A stretch of DNA of 64,000 nt from Granulicella mallensis MP5ACTX8. Lineage in GTDB: Bacteria; Acidobacteriota; Terriglobia; Terriglobales; Acidobacteriaceae. The DNA lies in assembly GCF_000178955.2 (NCBI RefSeq), contig NC_016631.1:1240001-1304000 (forward strand), given 5' to 3'. The notes below the pieces were generated by a model. The model did not search any database and had not been told where the DNA came from. It worked only from the letters and a program-made list of their open reading frames with translations. Shown here in pieces: positions 9,136 through 17,881 of the stretch (within the stretch, counting starts at the first letter, position 1; every line of letters begins with the position of its first letter). Position numbers and translations under genes: made by a program.

Positions 9136-9373
9136 ACCGAATCAACAGCAACGTTCCGGAGTGAGAACTCCTGCAATAGTCATTGCGATCTCTGCAGCGG
9201 GACTTCTCCTGTCCTTAGGGCTTTGTGGTGCTGGAGGTGCCCTGTCGCACCATAGCCTCTCCGGATTTCTCTTTGCTTCAGGCGTGGTGGTGCTATTCGC
9301 ATCGATCGTCGGAGTGGTTGTCGGAGTCTTGTGGCTGATCCTCGCAGTGATCCTAAATACCAGCAGCAAATAA
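9128..9373 (+). CDS. Small two-TM membrane protein, unknown
   Basis: An 81-residue protein with two hydrophobic segments (about 15-37 and 45-75: SGFLFASGVVVLFASIVGVV). GTG start overlaps the end of the Lgt-like gene by 8 bases, supporting translational coupling; the radical SAM gene begins 70 bases downstream. No recognisable domain. Its position suggests it belongs with its neighbours, possibly in membrane lipid processing, but that is inference only. Confidence 0.65.
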   Translation: MLEPNQQQRSGVRTPAIVIAISAAGLLLSLGLCGAGGALSHHSLSGFLFASGVVVLFASIVGVVVGVLWLILAVILNTSSK

Positions 9374-9443
9374 AAGCACACGGCCTGGCTTGAAGGGCAA
9401 ACTGAGCTACAGCTCAGAGAGACGATCAAAAGGGTGGCGAGTA

Positions 9444-10862
9444 ATGGCGAAGACACGGGACTATTTGTTCTATGACACAGCCGTATCGATCTGCACCACA
9501 TGTTATCGGCGCATCGACGCGAAGATCGTCTTCGAGGACGGGAATGTCTACCTGCTGAAGCGCTGTCCGGAGCATGGGTTTGAGCGCGTGCTGATGGCCG
9601 ATGATGTGGACTACTACCGGCGTTGCCGTGAAGTATTTCTGAAACCGCCGGAGATGCCGGACCACTACAACACGCCGGTGAAGTATGGCTGTCCGTACGA
9701 CTGCGGGCTGTGCCCGGACCACGAGCAGCACTCGTGCCTGTCGTTGATCGAGATCTGCGATGCGTGCAATCTGAGCTGCCCGATCTGTTATGCGGAGAGC
9801 GGGCCGCATCGCACGACCTACCGGACGATGGAGCAGATCGAGGCGATGCTCGACATGGTGGTGGCGAATGAGTTGGAGCCGGATGTGGTGCAGATCTCCG
9901 GTGGCGAACCGACGATCCATCCGCAGTTCTTCGAGGTGCTCGATGCGGCGAAGCGCAGGCCGATCAGGCACCTGATGGTGAACACGAACGGCATTCGAAT
10001 TGCGCAGGAAGACGGCTTCGCGGAGCGGCTCGCGGGCTATATGCCGCAGTTCGAGCTCTACCTGCAGTTCGATTCGCAGCGGAGCGATCCCCTGATGCAG
10101 TTGCGCGGCGCTGATCTGCGATCGATTCGTGAGAAGGCGTTGGAAAAGCTCAACCGCCTGAATGTTTCGACGACGCTGGTCGTCACGGTAGAGCGCGGTG
10201 TGAACGACGATGAGATGGGCAGCATCGTCGACTTTGCGTTGCAGCAGCCATGCGTGCGCGGGGTGACGTTCCAGCCGGTGCAGCAGGCGGGAAGGCTGGC
10301 CGGGTATGACCCGGCGCGTCATCGGCTGACGTTGAGCGAGGTGCGGCGGCGCATCCTGGAGCAGACCAGCACCTTCAGGCCGGAGGATATTATTCCGGTG
10401 CCGTGCCATCCGGACAGCCTGGCGATGGGCTATGCGATGAAGCTGGGCGGCAAGGTGGTTCCGTTGACGGGGATGATCGATCCGCAGGTGCTCATCGAGG
10501 GTGGGCGGAACACGATCATCTATGAGCGGGATGAGGCTGTTCGCAACCACATCTTCAAGCTGTTTGCGACGAACCACTCTCCGCAGTCGCAGGCGACGAC
10601 GCTGCGGGAACTGCTGTGTTGTCTGCCGCAGGTGCTTGCGCCGAAGAACCTGGGGTATGACAATCTGTTCCGGATTTTGATCGTGCAGTTTATCGATGCG
10701 CAGAGCTTCGATCTGCGTTCGATCAAGAAGACGTGTATTCATATCGCGCATCCGGATGCGAAGAGGTTGATTCCGTTCGATACGTACAACATGTTTTATC
10801 GGGATGGGTTGGAGCAAAGCCGGTTGCAGCCGTTGCGGGATAGGGTGCTGGCTTCGGTGTAG
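9444..10862 (+). CDS. Radical SAM protein of the COG1964/Tes type
   Basis: A 472-residue iron-sulfur enzyme. Order of features: an N-terminal zinc/rubredoxin-like set CTTC (17-20) and CPEH (41-44); CPYDCGLCPDHEQHSC (82-97), a second metal-binding set; the radical SAM motif CNLSCPIC (108-115, with an extra CDAC just before); and ISGGEPTIHP (GGE motif). This architecture matches the family of archaeal tetraether synthase (Tes, MJ0619), which joins lipid tails by C-C bonds, and related enzymes proposed to make membrane-spanning lipids in acidobacteria. The ATG at 9444 is chosen because the motif spacing then fits the family. Substrate assignment is inference. Confidence 0.85.
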   Translation: MAKTRDYLFYDTAVSICTTCYRRIDAKIVFEDGNVYLLKRCPEHGFERVLMADDVDYYRRCREVFLKPPEMPDHYNTPVKYGCPYDCGLCPDHEQHSCLSLIEICDACNLSCPICYAESGPHRTTYRTMEQIEAMLDMVVANELEPDVVQISGGEPTIHPQFFEVLDAAKRRPIRHLMVNTNGIRIAQEDGFAERLAGYMPQFELYLQFDSQRSDPLMQLRGADLRSIREKALEKLNRLNVSTTLVVTVERGVNDDEMGSIVDFALQQPCVRGVTFQPVQQAGRLAGYDPARHRLTLSEVRRRILEQTSTFRPEDIIPVPCHPDSLAMGYAMKLGGKVVPLTGMIDPQVLIEGGRNTIIYERDEAVRNHIFKLFATNHSPQSQATTLRELLCCLPQVLAPKNLGYDNLFRILIVQFIDAQSFDLRSIKKTCIHIAHPDAKRLIPFDTYNMFYRDGLEQSRLQPLRDRVLASV

Positions 10863-11018
10863 TTTTTGTTTTTTTGTTGTCATTCCGAGCGTAGCGAGTG
10901 AATCTGCTTCCTCCCGCTTTTTGCTTGTGTCGCCATGAATGCTATGCGTAGCGAAGCACGCTTTTTGATTTTTCGCTTGGATTTCTGGGTGGTTCCGGCG
11001 AAGAACGGGAGGAAGCAG

Positions 11019-12158
11019 CTTGGATTCAAGCCCCAAGTGCAACATTTGTGAACATACCAGGATTTTGCCAGAACTCAACGAAGTCGAAGGCTCCTTCTGG
11101 GAGGAAGAGTTCAGCTGGAGCTCGTTTTCCGAGTGATTTTCGGATGCGAGCATTCATGAGCATGGCGATATCGTCGAGCTGCTGTTGTGAGAAGTGACCG
11201 AGGTCTTGTCCCTTGGGCAGGAACTGTCGGAGCAGGCCGTTGGTGTTTTCGTTGATGCCGCGCTCCCATGGCGAGTGGGGATGGGCGAAGTAGACCTCGA
11301 TGCCAGTCTGCTGTTCCAGCCACTTGTGCTGGGCCATCTCTCGTCCCTGATCGTAGGTCATGGAACGGCGCATCTGGGAGGCGAAGCGGTTGAGGATGCG
11401 GGCGAAGCCTTCCGCGCAGGTTTTTGCCGAGCCGTCTTCGAGCTTGACCAGGGCGAGGAACAGCGTGGTGCGCTCCACCAGCACCCCGACACGGGACTGG
11501 TTGAGTCTGCCCTTGATCAGGTCTCCTTCCCAGTGTCCCGGGACCAGGCGAAGCCCCACCTCCTCGGGCCGCTGGTCGATGAGCTTGATGGGGTCGATGA
11601 AGTGACGGCGGTTGGGGTCCACAGCGGCCTTGGAGCGCGATCTGCGGCTCATCCGGCGGCGGCGCAGCATCGTCATCACGCGGGCGCGGAGTTCTCCCCG
11701 TGGCATGGCGTAGAGCGCGGTGTAGATGGTCTCGTGCGACAGACGCACCGGATCGGGCATACGCCTGAGTGTGAACCCAACCTGCTCCGGACTCAAGCCC
11801 CGGCCAAGCTCGGCCACGACAAGGTCCCACACGAAGGTGCCTGGAACCAGTTTGCGCGCAACCCGCGGCATGCGCTGCAACCTTCGGGCACGTCGATCTG
11901 CCGTCACCGCAGAATAGCCTCCGGCGATAAACCGGCGACCGCCCTTCGGACTAGGCTGCGCAACGTGCCAGCCATTACGACCCATCTCCCGGGTGACCGT
12001 GGACCGCGCCCGTTGGAGGCCGGCGCCGGCCTCCAACCCATCGATAACTGCGTCTGCAGAAGACAGCGCTCCTCCATAGAAAACTGCTTGTACGTTCGAC
12101 CCATGCAACATCTTCCTCCTTAGAAAAGAAAATGTTGCACTTCGAGTTTGAATCCAAG
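11019..12158 (-). mobile_element. IS30-family insertion sequence, about 1.14 kb
   Basis: The ends are imperfect inverted repeats: both begin CTTGGATTCAA, differ over about five bases, then share AAGTGCAACATTT (11035-11047 and complement at 12130-12142). A direct CAG flanks both sides (11016-11018 and 12159-12161), fitting the 2-3 bp target duplications of IS30. It carries one broken transposase gene and is inserted in a hairpin repeat. Confidence 0.85.
11026..12104 (-). pseudogene. IS30-family transposase, frameshifted
   Basis: The N-terminus MGRTYKQFSMEERC (from 12104) is the IS30 helix-turn-helix start, but that frame departs near 12040 while the rest of the protein (STVTREMGRN, then LSPEQVG and the DDE core with GHWEGDLIKG, TYDQGREMAQH, YFAHPHSPWERGINENTNGLLRQF) continues in another frame. 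The breakpoint region contains a perfect 20-base palindrome (12015-12034) rich in GGCC. Read together the two frames make a near full-length transposase, so this is a recent single-frameshift pseudogene unless frameshifting is programmed. The last residues extend into the terminal inverted repeat. Confidence 0.85.
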
Positions 12159-12343
12159 CAGGTTCGCTCGCTGCGCTCGGAATGACAAGCCAGAAAAGCA
12201 ACAGCAAAGACAGAAGCAGATTCCCTGCGGGAATGACAAGCCAGAAAAGCAAGAGCAACGACAACGGTAACGGCAAATCGCGTAAGTCTCGATCTGTTCC
12301 TCCATTAAACCCATCCTCATCTCTGCGTGATAGTCTGCGGGGC

Positions 12344-13984
12344 ATGTCCGAACATGATCGCCACAGGCAAAACAATCAACAGCAGCATGGCCACTCCGAG
12401 AGCCACCCTCCGCAGCACAACGATCAGCACAATGGAAATCATCAGCAGCACGGCGGCCATGGGTTCGATCTGGCGTCTGCTGCGCTGGATGAGATGCACG
12501 CCGCCGGCTTCAAGCCGGAGTTCGGTGCGGGCGTAGCCGAGGAGCTTGCGGCGACCGAGGCAACGCTTGCGACTCTGAAGCCTGTGGCGGGAGTCGAAGA
12601 CCTTCGCGCGCTGGGCTGGTCGTCCATCGACAACGATACGTCGAAGGACCTCGATCAGATTGAAGTTGCTGAGCGCGTGGCTGGGGGGATCAAGCTGCGC
12701 GTCGCGATTGGCGATGTGGCTGCCGCGATCGAGAAGGGCTCGCCGATCGATAAGCATGCCCAGGACCAGACGCAGACCATCTATACCGCGGTAAAGAACT
12801 TTCCGATGCTGCCGCTGGAGCTTTCTACCGGTCTCACGTCGCTGAACGAAAACGGCGATCGCCAGGCCGTGATGATGACCTTTACCGTAGGACCCGAGGG
12901 GCAGATGCTTGACGAGTCCGTGTCGCGCGCTCTGGTGAGGAACCGCGCGCAGTTGGCTTACTCACGCGTGGGACCGTGGCTGGAAAATACAGCGGCGGGC
13001 AAGGTGGACAACGATGTGATGTCGTTGCGGTCGGACAGCGCGCGGGAGCATGATGAGGCGCAGTTGGACTCGGGATCGTTGCCGCAGAACTGGCTGGTTG
13101 AGCAGTTGAAGCTGCAGGATGAGGCCGCGCAGGCGTTGCATGAGGCGCGCGTGAAGAACGGGGCACTCGAGTTTCATAAGGCGGAAGCCGATCCGGTCGT
13201 GGTGGATGGCCGCGTGATCGACGTGCATGAGGCGACGCAAAACCGCGCGATGAACCTGATCGAAGACCTGATGGTGGCGGCGAATGGCGTGATGGCACGG
13301 GCGTTGCGCAAAGGCGGACGCTCGGGGCTGCAGCGCGTCGTGATCGTTCCGAAGCGGTGGGACCGCATCGTGGCGCTTGCCGCGCAGCACGGAGGCTCCC
13401 TGCCCACGGTGCCGAACTCCGTGGAACTCAACAACTTTCTCGAAGAGCAGCGTCGGACGGATTCGATTCACTATCCTGACCTTGCGGTTGCGGTGATCAA
13501 GTTGATGGGGCCGGGCGAGTACCTGCTGATGCGTCCGGACGACGATCCTACCGGGCACTTCGGTTTGGCGGCGCGAGACTATACGCACTCGACTGCGCCG
13601 AACCGGCGCTTTCCTGATCTGGTGACGCAACGGGTGCTGCATGCGATGGCTGCGAACGAGCCTGCGCCTTATAGCGATGCCGAGCTCATTGCCATTGCCC
13701 AGCACTGCAACGAGGCGGACAAGGCGCTGCGTAAGATCGAACGCGACATGCAGAAGCGTGTGGCGGCGGTGGCGATGTCGTCGCGTATCGGCGAGGTGTT
13801 CCCGGGTGTGGTTACGGGGGCGTCGGACAAGGGCGTGTATGTACGGGTGATTCGTCCGCCGTTCGAGGGACGTGTGGTGCAGGGAGAAGATGGGCTGGAT
13901 GTTGGCGATAAGGTGAATGTGAAGTTGATTCATACCGATCCTGCGCGGGCGTTTATTGATTTTGCGAAGGTGTCGGGGCGGTAG
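12344..13984 (+). CDS. RNB-domain exoribonuclease (RNase II/R family)
   Basis: A 546-residue 3'-5' exoribonuclease-like protein. The RNB catalytic motif is SSIDNDTSKDLDQIE at about residues 98-112, whose Asp residues bind the catalytic Mg ions; further landmarks are FHKAEADPVV, ARDYTHSTAPNRRFPDLVTQR and an S1-like end (GVYVRVIRPPFEGRVVQ). It begins with an unusual His/Gln/Asn-rich tail (residues 4-40). It lacks the N-terminal cold-shock domains of long RNase R. The ATG at 12344 is chosen because the upstream in-frame sequence is dispersed repeat. Confidence 0.9.
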   Translation: MSEHDRHRQNNQQQHGHSESHPPQHNDQHNGNHQQHGGHGFDLASAALDEMHAAGFKPEFGAGVAEELAATEATLATLKPVAGVEDLRALGWSSIDNDTSKDLDQIEVAERVAGGIKLRVAIGDVAAAIEKGSPIDKHAQDQTQTIYTAVKNFPMLPLELSTGLTSLNENGDRQAVMMTFTVGPEGQMLDESVSRALVRNRAQLAYSRVGPWLENTAAGKVDNDVMSLRSDSAREHDEAQLDSGSLPQNWLVEQLKLQDEAAQALHEARVKNGALEFHKAEADPVVVDGRVIDVHEATQNRAMNLIEDLMVAANGVMARALRKGGRSGLQRVVIVPKRWDRIVALAAQHGGSLPTVPNSVELNNFLEEQRRTDSIHYPDLAVAVIKLMGPGEYLLMRPDDDPTGHFGLAARDYTHSTAPNRRFPDLVTQRVLHAMAANEPAPYSDAELIAIAQHCNEADKALRKIERDMQKRVAAVAMSSRIGEVFPGVVTGASDKGVYVRVIRPPFEGRVVQGEDGLDVGDKVNVKLIHTDPARAFIDFAKVSGR

Positions 13985-14018
13985 GTTTTTCGTAGTCTCT
14001 TGAGCGGTACGCGAAGGC

Positions 14019-14050
14019 CCTCAGCATTCGTGCAGCCACGAATGCTGAGG
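14019..14050. repeat. Perfect 14-bp-stem intergenic hairpin
   Basis: CCTCAGCATTCGTG, loop CAGC, then the exact complement. It lies 35 bases after the RNase stop. There is no T-tract on either side, so it could stabilise the mRNA end rather than act as a simple terminator. The remaining gap to 14366 holds CCAGGGTTTCACCCTGGG-type hairpins (about 14120-14160) and a family A remnant; no gene seen. Confidence 0.65.
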
Positions 14051-14208
14051 AGCGAGCTATCGAGGCACCCATGATAGATCGCCCTTTCAGGGCTCGACCT
14101 TTGTAGCCATTCAGTAACCCAGGGTTTCACCCTGGGCTATGATGGCGCAGCCCCTGCAGGGCTGGGATTATTGCCGCTTCTTAGCTATTGATCTCACCTG
14201 AAATTAGC

Positions 14209-14294
14209 TGTTGTTCATCCTTCGCCTACGGCTCAGGATGACGACGAAAAATAAGCAACGACAAAAGCAGATTCCCTGCGGGAATGACAAGCCA
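14209..14294. repeat. Family A repeat remnant
   Basis: GTTCATCCTTCGCCTACGGC with its partner CAGGATGAC, then the common unit GCAGATTCCCTGCGGGAATG near 14270-14289, as at the other family A sites. Confidence 0.6.
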
Positions 14295-14313
14295 GAACGG
14301 CAACAGCAAAGGC

Positions 14314-14350
14314 AAAAACGAAGAGGCTCGCTGGTTGGCGAGCCTCTTCG
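14314..14350 (-). terminator. Terminator of the TonB receptor gene
   Basis: On the minus strand a 13-bp perfect stem (CGAAGAGGCTCGC and complement, 14319-14350) with a 6-base loop is followed by TTTTTG. It sits about 17 bases after the receptor stop codon. Confidence 0.85.
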
Positions 14351-14366
14351 CTTTGCTGTGCGTCGG

Positions 14367-17300
14367 TTAGAACAGCAACTTCAATCCAAGCTGTATCTGG
14401 CGGCTGGTGTTGGCCGTTGCCGAGATGACGCCGGGAGAGCCTAGAGCGGGAGCCGTGGTCTGGTTTGCGAGAGTGCCCTGTGTTGGGCCTGCGGAGTAGA
14501 CGACCTCGTTCGGCAGTTGCAGGTTCGTGTGGTTCAGGACGTTGAAGAACTCGGCGCGGAACTGCAGGCGCGTCGAGGCGGTCAGCTGTGTTGACTTAAG
14601 CAGGGAGAGGTCCCAGTCGGCGTAGCCGGGACCTGTGAGGCTGTCGCGTCCGGCGTTGCCGACCGTGCCGAAGGCAGGAGCGGAGTAGGCGTTGGGGTTG
14701 AAGAACTGGGCTACTCGCTGGGACGTGGTGCCGTGGGTGTAGAGCGAACCACGGAAGGCTGGATTGACGTTCGGGCGGACGGGGTTGCGTGAGTCTCCTG
14801 AGCCGGTGGGGTTGTAGCCGAGCTGAGGCGAGAAGGGGAAGCCGGTCTGTAGATTGGCGATGGTGGAGAGTGACCAGCCTCCGAGGGTGGCTTTGAGGGC
14901 GCGTCCAGGTACGAGATGCGAGTTGCGAGTCGCGAGTTCGAGTAGGGGTAGCTCGTAGGTGCCGTTGAAGGCGGCGAGGTGGCGGATGTCCGTTGCGGCT
15001 GGACCGTAGTCGAGATGAGGAAGGGAAGGCACTTCGACGAAGGCCGGTGTGTTGGCGGAGACCGAGGTGTTCCAGGCCGAGCCGTCGTCGAGGTTCTTGG
15101 ACCAGGTGTAGTTGGCGCGGAACTGCAGGCCGTGAGCGAAGTCGCGGCGGAAGTCGACTACGAGGGCGTTGTAGTTGCCCGAGCCGCCAGCCCACCAGGA
15201 GGTGGTGTTGGCCAGTGCGGGATTGGCCTTGGTGGTGGTGGGATAGAAGATCGTGCCATCGGGCTGCACGGTGAAGGCGGGCTCATTGAGATCACCGGAG
15301 AGGATCTGGTGGTAGCTGTGCGAGCCGTTATAGCCGACGGTGAGCGAGGTGCCGGGAGCAAGCTGCTGCTCGATCTTCAGCGAGTAGGAGAGCAGCGCCG
15401 GGGTGGCGATGCCGGAGTCTACCGTGGAGGGCGATACCTGCGGTGCTACTCCGGTGGGGGCGGCGACGGTGCTGTTCGAGTAGGAGTAGACCGTGTTGAA
15501 CGGAGCGGCCTGGTCGAGGCGGTAGTCGAGGGCGTCGAGCAGTGAGTGATGCAGGCCCACCGATGCGCGGAGGCTGGTCTTGCCATCGCCGAAGACGTTC
15601 CAGGCGACGCCGAGGCGTGGTTCGGGAAGGAAGAGGGCCTGGTTGTTGTTGATGGCGTTGGACTGCACGCTGGGGTTGGTGTTGATGATGCCGTTGGTGA
15701 AGTTGTAGACGCCTGCGCGGCCCTGGGACTCGCTCCAGCCGGTCGAGGACTCGCTGCGGAAGCCGGCGCGAATCTCGACGCGTGGGGTGACGTGGAAGGT
15801 GTCTTCGAGGTAGGCGTCAGCAAAGAGTGCGCGCCAGCCGAGCTCGGTTGGGTTGGGAGCGTAGGTGAAGGTCTTGATGGTGCCGTTCAGGAAGCTGGTG
15901 AGCGAGGCGAAGGAGGCCTGGCCGAACTGGTCCTGTGCGAGGTTGTCGTTGGACTCGAGGCGCTGCACCCAGACACCGGCTTCGATCTGGTGCTTGCCGA
16001 TGGAGTAGAAGATGTGGTCGTCGAAGGTGAAGAGGTTGCGTGTGATGGCGTTATTCGCGCCGACGTTGGCTCCTGCGCCGGTGATGGAGGAGGCGCCGTT
16101 CGAGGCGGTGGAACCTGAGATGACGACAGCTCCGGTAGGCTTGCCGGGGATGAAGGTCGGTGTGACGGCCTGGATATCGGAGGGCAAGGAGCCGAGGAAG
16201 AGGAAGCTGGCGCGCGAGTAGCCGACACGTGCGGTGTTGAGCAGGCGCGGCGAGAAGACGTGCTGTTCCTGCACGCTCAACACCTGTTCGCGCAGGGCCT
16301 CGTCGACGATGGAGAAGGGATCGGCGGTGGGGGTGTGGTCGGCGGAGTCGTCGACGGTGTAGACGGCGAAGAGCAGATCGTTGGGGGTGAGGTTGGCGTC
16401 GAAGCGGGTGGTGCCGAAGTCTTCGCGGATGTGCTGCGGCGCGGTGCCGATGAACTGGCCGATGCCGGTGGGCAGGCCATTGGTGAGGACTTCAGGGCCG
16501 TTCTGTATGGGCCAGAGGTTGAGCAGTTGCGCGGAGATGGGGCTGACCTTGGTGGCTGTTTCGACGCCCTTGGCGTTGGGCACGAAGCCGAGACGGGCCT
16601 GGTTATCGGGCACCAGCGTGACGAGGGAGAGGCCGAGGTTCTGGCGGTAGCTCTCGTAGTTGCCGAAGAGGAAGAGCTTGTCCTTCTTGATGGGGCCGCC
16701 GAGGGCCGCGCCGTAGTTGTTGCGCTGGAATTCGGGGATGCGGGGGCCGTCGAAGTAGTTGCGGGCGTCGAAGAAGCTGTTGCGGAGGAACTCGTAGACG
16801 TCGCCGTGGAGCTTGTTGGTGCCGGAGGTGGTGACGATGGAGATCTGTGCGCCGTCGCGCTTGCCGTAGGCGGCGGAGTAGCTGTCGGAGACGACGTTGA
16901 ACTCGCGGATGCCGTCGATGCCGAGAAGCTGGCCGGAGGTGCCGCCGGGGGTGACGTTGATGAGGGAGGCTCCGGTGTACTCGATGCCGTTGAGGAGGAA
17001 GAGATTGTCCTGCGGACGGCGTCCGGAGACCGCGAACATACTGCCGACCGAAGAGTTTGAGGTGCCGACGCCGCCGGAGCGCTGGTTGGTGTAGTTCACC
17101 GTGCCGGGGTTCAGCGTGATGAGCTGATCGTAGCTGCGGCCGTTGAGCGGGAGCTCTTTGACCTGGCGGGAGTCGACCAGGCCGGAGGTGGATTCGGTGG
17201 AGAGGTTGACGGCGGAGGGCTTGTCTTCAACGTTGACGGTGTCGCTGCCGGAGATGGCGAGCTTGAGCGTGAGGTCGAGCGACTGGCCGACGGTGAGCTG

Positions 17301-17603
17301 GACTCCGGTGCGCTTGTAGGGCGCGAAGCCGGAGACGTCGACCGAGAGGGTGTAGCTGCCGACGGGGATGGAAGGCGCTGAATAGGAGCCTGAGCCGTTG
17401 GTGGTCAGAGCGCGCTGGGTGCCGGTGTCGTCGTTGTGGATGAGGACGTGGGCGTTGGGAATCACGGCTCCGGAGGGATCGGTGACGACGCCTGAGATCG
17501 TGCCGCCGACGACCTGGGCTCGTGAGGCGATGGCGAAGAGAACGAAGAACAACGCCGCAATCAAAGTGCGGGTGCGGGAGGGGATGAGGCGAAAGACTTG
17601 CAT
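14367..17603 (-). CDS. Oar-like TonB-dependent outer-membrane receptor
   Basis: A 1078-residue outer-membrane protein. A signal peptide (about 1-29, ending SRAQ) is followed by a carboxypeptidase-regulatory-like Ig domain (GGTISGVVTDPSGAVIPNA, about 33-115), a TonB plug (VKELPLNGRSYDQLITLNPG; NLFLLNGIEY; DGIREFNVVSDSYSAAYG; QISIVTTSGTNKLHGDVYEF) and a long beta-barrel ending in the aromatic residue set LKLLF. This is the expanded acidobacterial receptor family, often linked to uptake of complex carbohydrates, but no specific ligand is indicated. A run of GCGAGTT-like 7-mers is embedded near 14918-14945 of the coding strand. It ends at a strong terminator. Confidence 0.92.
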   Translation of the reverse strand: MQVFRLIPSRTRTLIAALFFVLFAIASRAQVVGGTISGVVTDPSGAVIPNAHVLIHNDDTGTQRALTTNGSGSYSAPSIPVGSYTLSVDVSGFAPYKRTGVQLTVGQSLDLTLKLAISGSDTVNVEDKPSAVNLSTESTSGLVDSRQVKELPLNGRSYDQLITLNPGTVNYTNQRSGGVGTSNSSVGSMFAVSGRRPQDNLFLLNGIEYTGASLINVTPGGTSGQLLGIDGIREFNVVSDSYSAAYGKRDGAQISIVTTSGTNKLHGDVYEFLRNSFFDARNYFDGPRIPEFQRNNYGAALGGPIKKDKLFLFGNYESYRQNLGLSLVTLVPDNQARLGFVPNAKGVETATKVSPISAQLLNLWPIQNGPEVLTNGLPTGIGQFIGTAPQHIREDFGTTRFDANLTPNDLLFAVYTVDDSADHTPTADPFSIVDEALREQVLSVQEQHVFSPRLLNTARVGYSRASFLFLGSLPSDIQAVTPTFIPGKPTGAVVISGSTASNGASSITGAGANVGANNAITRNLFTFDDHIFYSIGKHQIEAGVWVQRLESNDNLAQDQFGQASFASLTSFLNGTIKTFTYAPNPTELGWRALFADAYLEDTFHVTPRVEIRAGFRSESSTGWSESQGRAGVYNFTNGIINTNPSVQSNAINNNQALFLPEPRLGVAWNVFGDGKTSLRASVGLHHSLLDALDYRLDQAAPFNTVYSYSNSTVAAPTGVAPQVSPSTVDSGIATPALLSYSLKIEQQLAPGTSLTVGYNGSHSYHQILSGDLNEPAFTVQPDGTIFYPTTTKANPALANTTSWWAGGSGNYNALVVDFRRDFAHGLQFRANYTWSKNLDDGSAWNTSVSANTPAFVEVPSLPHLDYGPAATDIRHLAAFNGTYELPLLELATRNSHLVPGRALKATLGGWSLSTIANLQTGFPFSPQLGYNPTGSGDSRNPVRPNVNPAFRGSLYTHGTTSQRVAQFFNPNAYSAPAFGTVGNAGRDSLTGPGYADWDLSLLKSTQLTASTRLQFRAEFFNVLNHTNLQLPNEVVYSAGPTQGTLANQTTAPALGSPGVISATANTSRQIQLGLKLLF

Positions 17604-17881
17604 GGGGCTCCTGAAAAGGTGTGAGGGACGCGCCTGCCGGGATGTCTGCGCAGGGTCGCTTTTATAGGGGAGGTGAATCGAGAGAAGGTGTTCTGGTTCT
17701 CGCGCGGACTAGCGGCGACAACAACAGCTACACGTTTCCTTGGAGGCTTTTGACTCAGTGGTATCGGTCGTGCCGGCGGAGAGCAGGTTTCTCGCCGCGC
17801 TTGGAATCACAGCCAGAAAGACAACAGCAATCGCAGAGACAAACGCGATTGAGGTGGAGGCAATGAGGACGGTGTGAGCTG

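Larger units (their letters stand above)
10876..12242. repeat. Family A hairpin repeat interrupted by IS30
   Basis: The left arm (GTCATTCCGAGCGTAGCGAG, continuing through CTGCTTCCTCCCG) begins near 10878. The matching right arm is split: GAACGGGAGGAAGCAG ends at 11018 and GTTCGCTCGCTGCG resumes at 12162, ending in CGGAATGAC near 12185. A second small unit with ATTCCCTGCGGGAAT follows at about 12219-12233. Removing 11019-12158 plus one CAG restores an intact element like the one at 33390. Confidence 0.8.

Noticed and set aside
9426-11153. 575-residue frame opposite the radical SAM gene
   Set aside because: Antisense shadow rich in Arg/His/Leu with no domain; the other strand has complete motif support.
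11026-12375. Reading the IS30 transposase as one intact 449-residue protein
   Set aside because: The N-terminal 100 residues of that frame are translated repeat DNA; the real N-terminal helix-turn-helix is in another frame.
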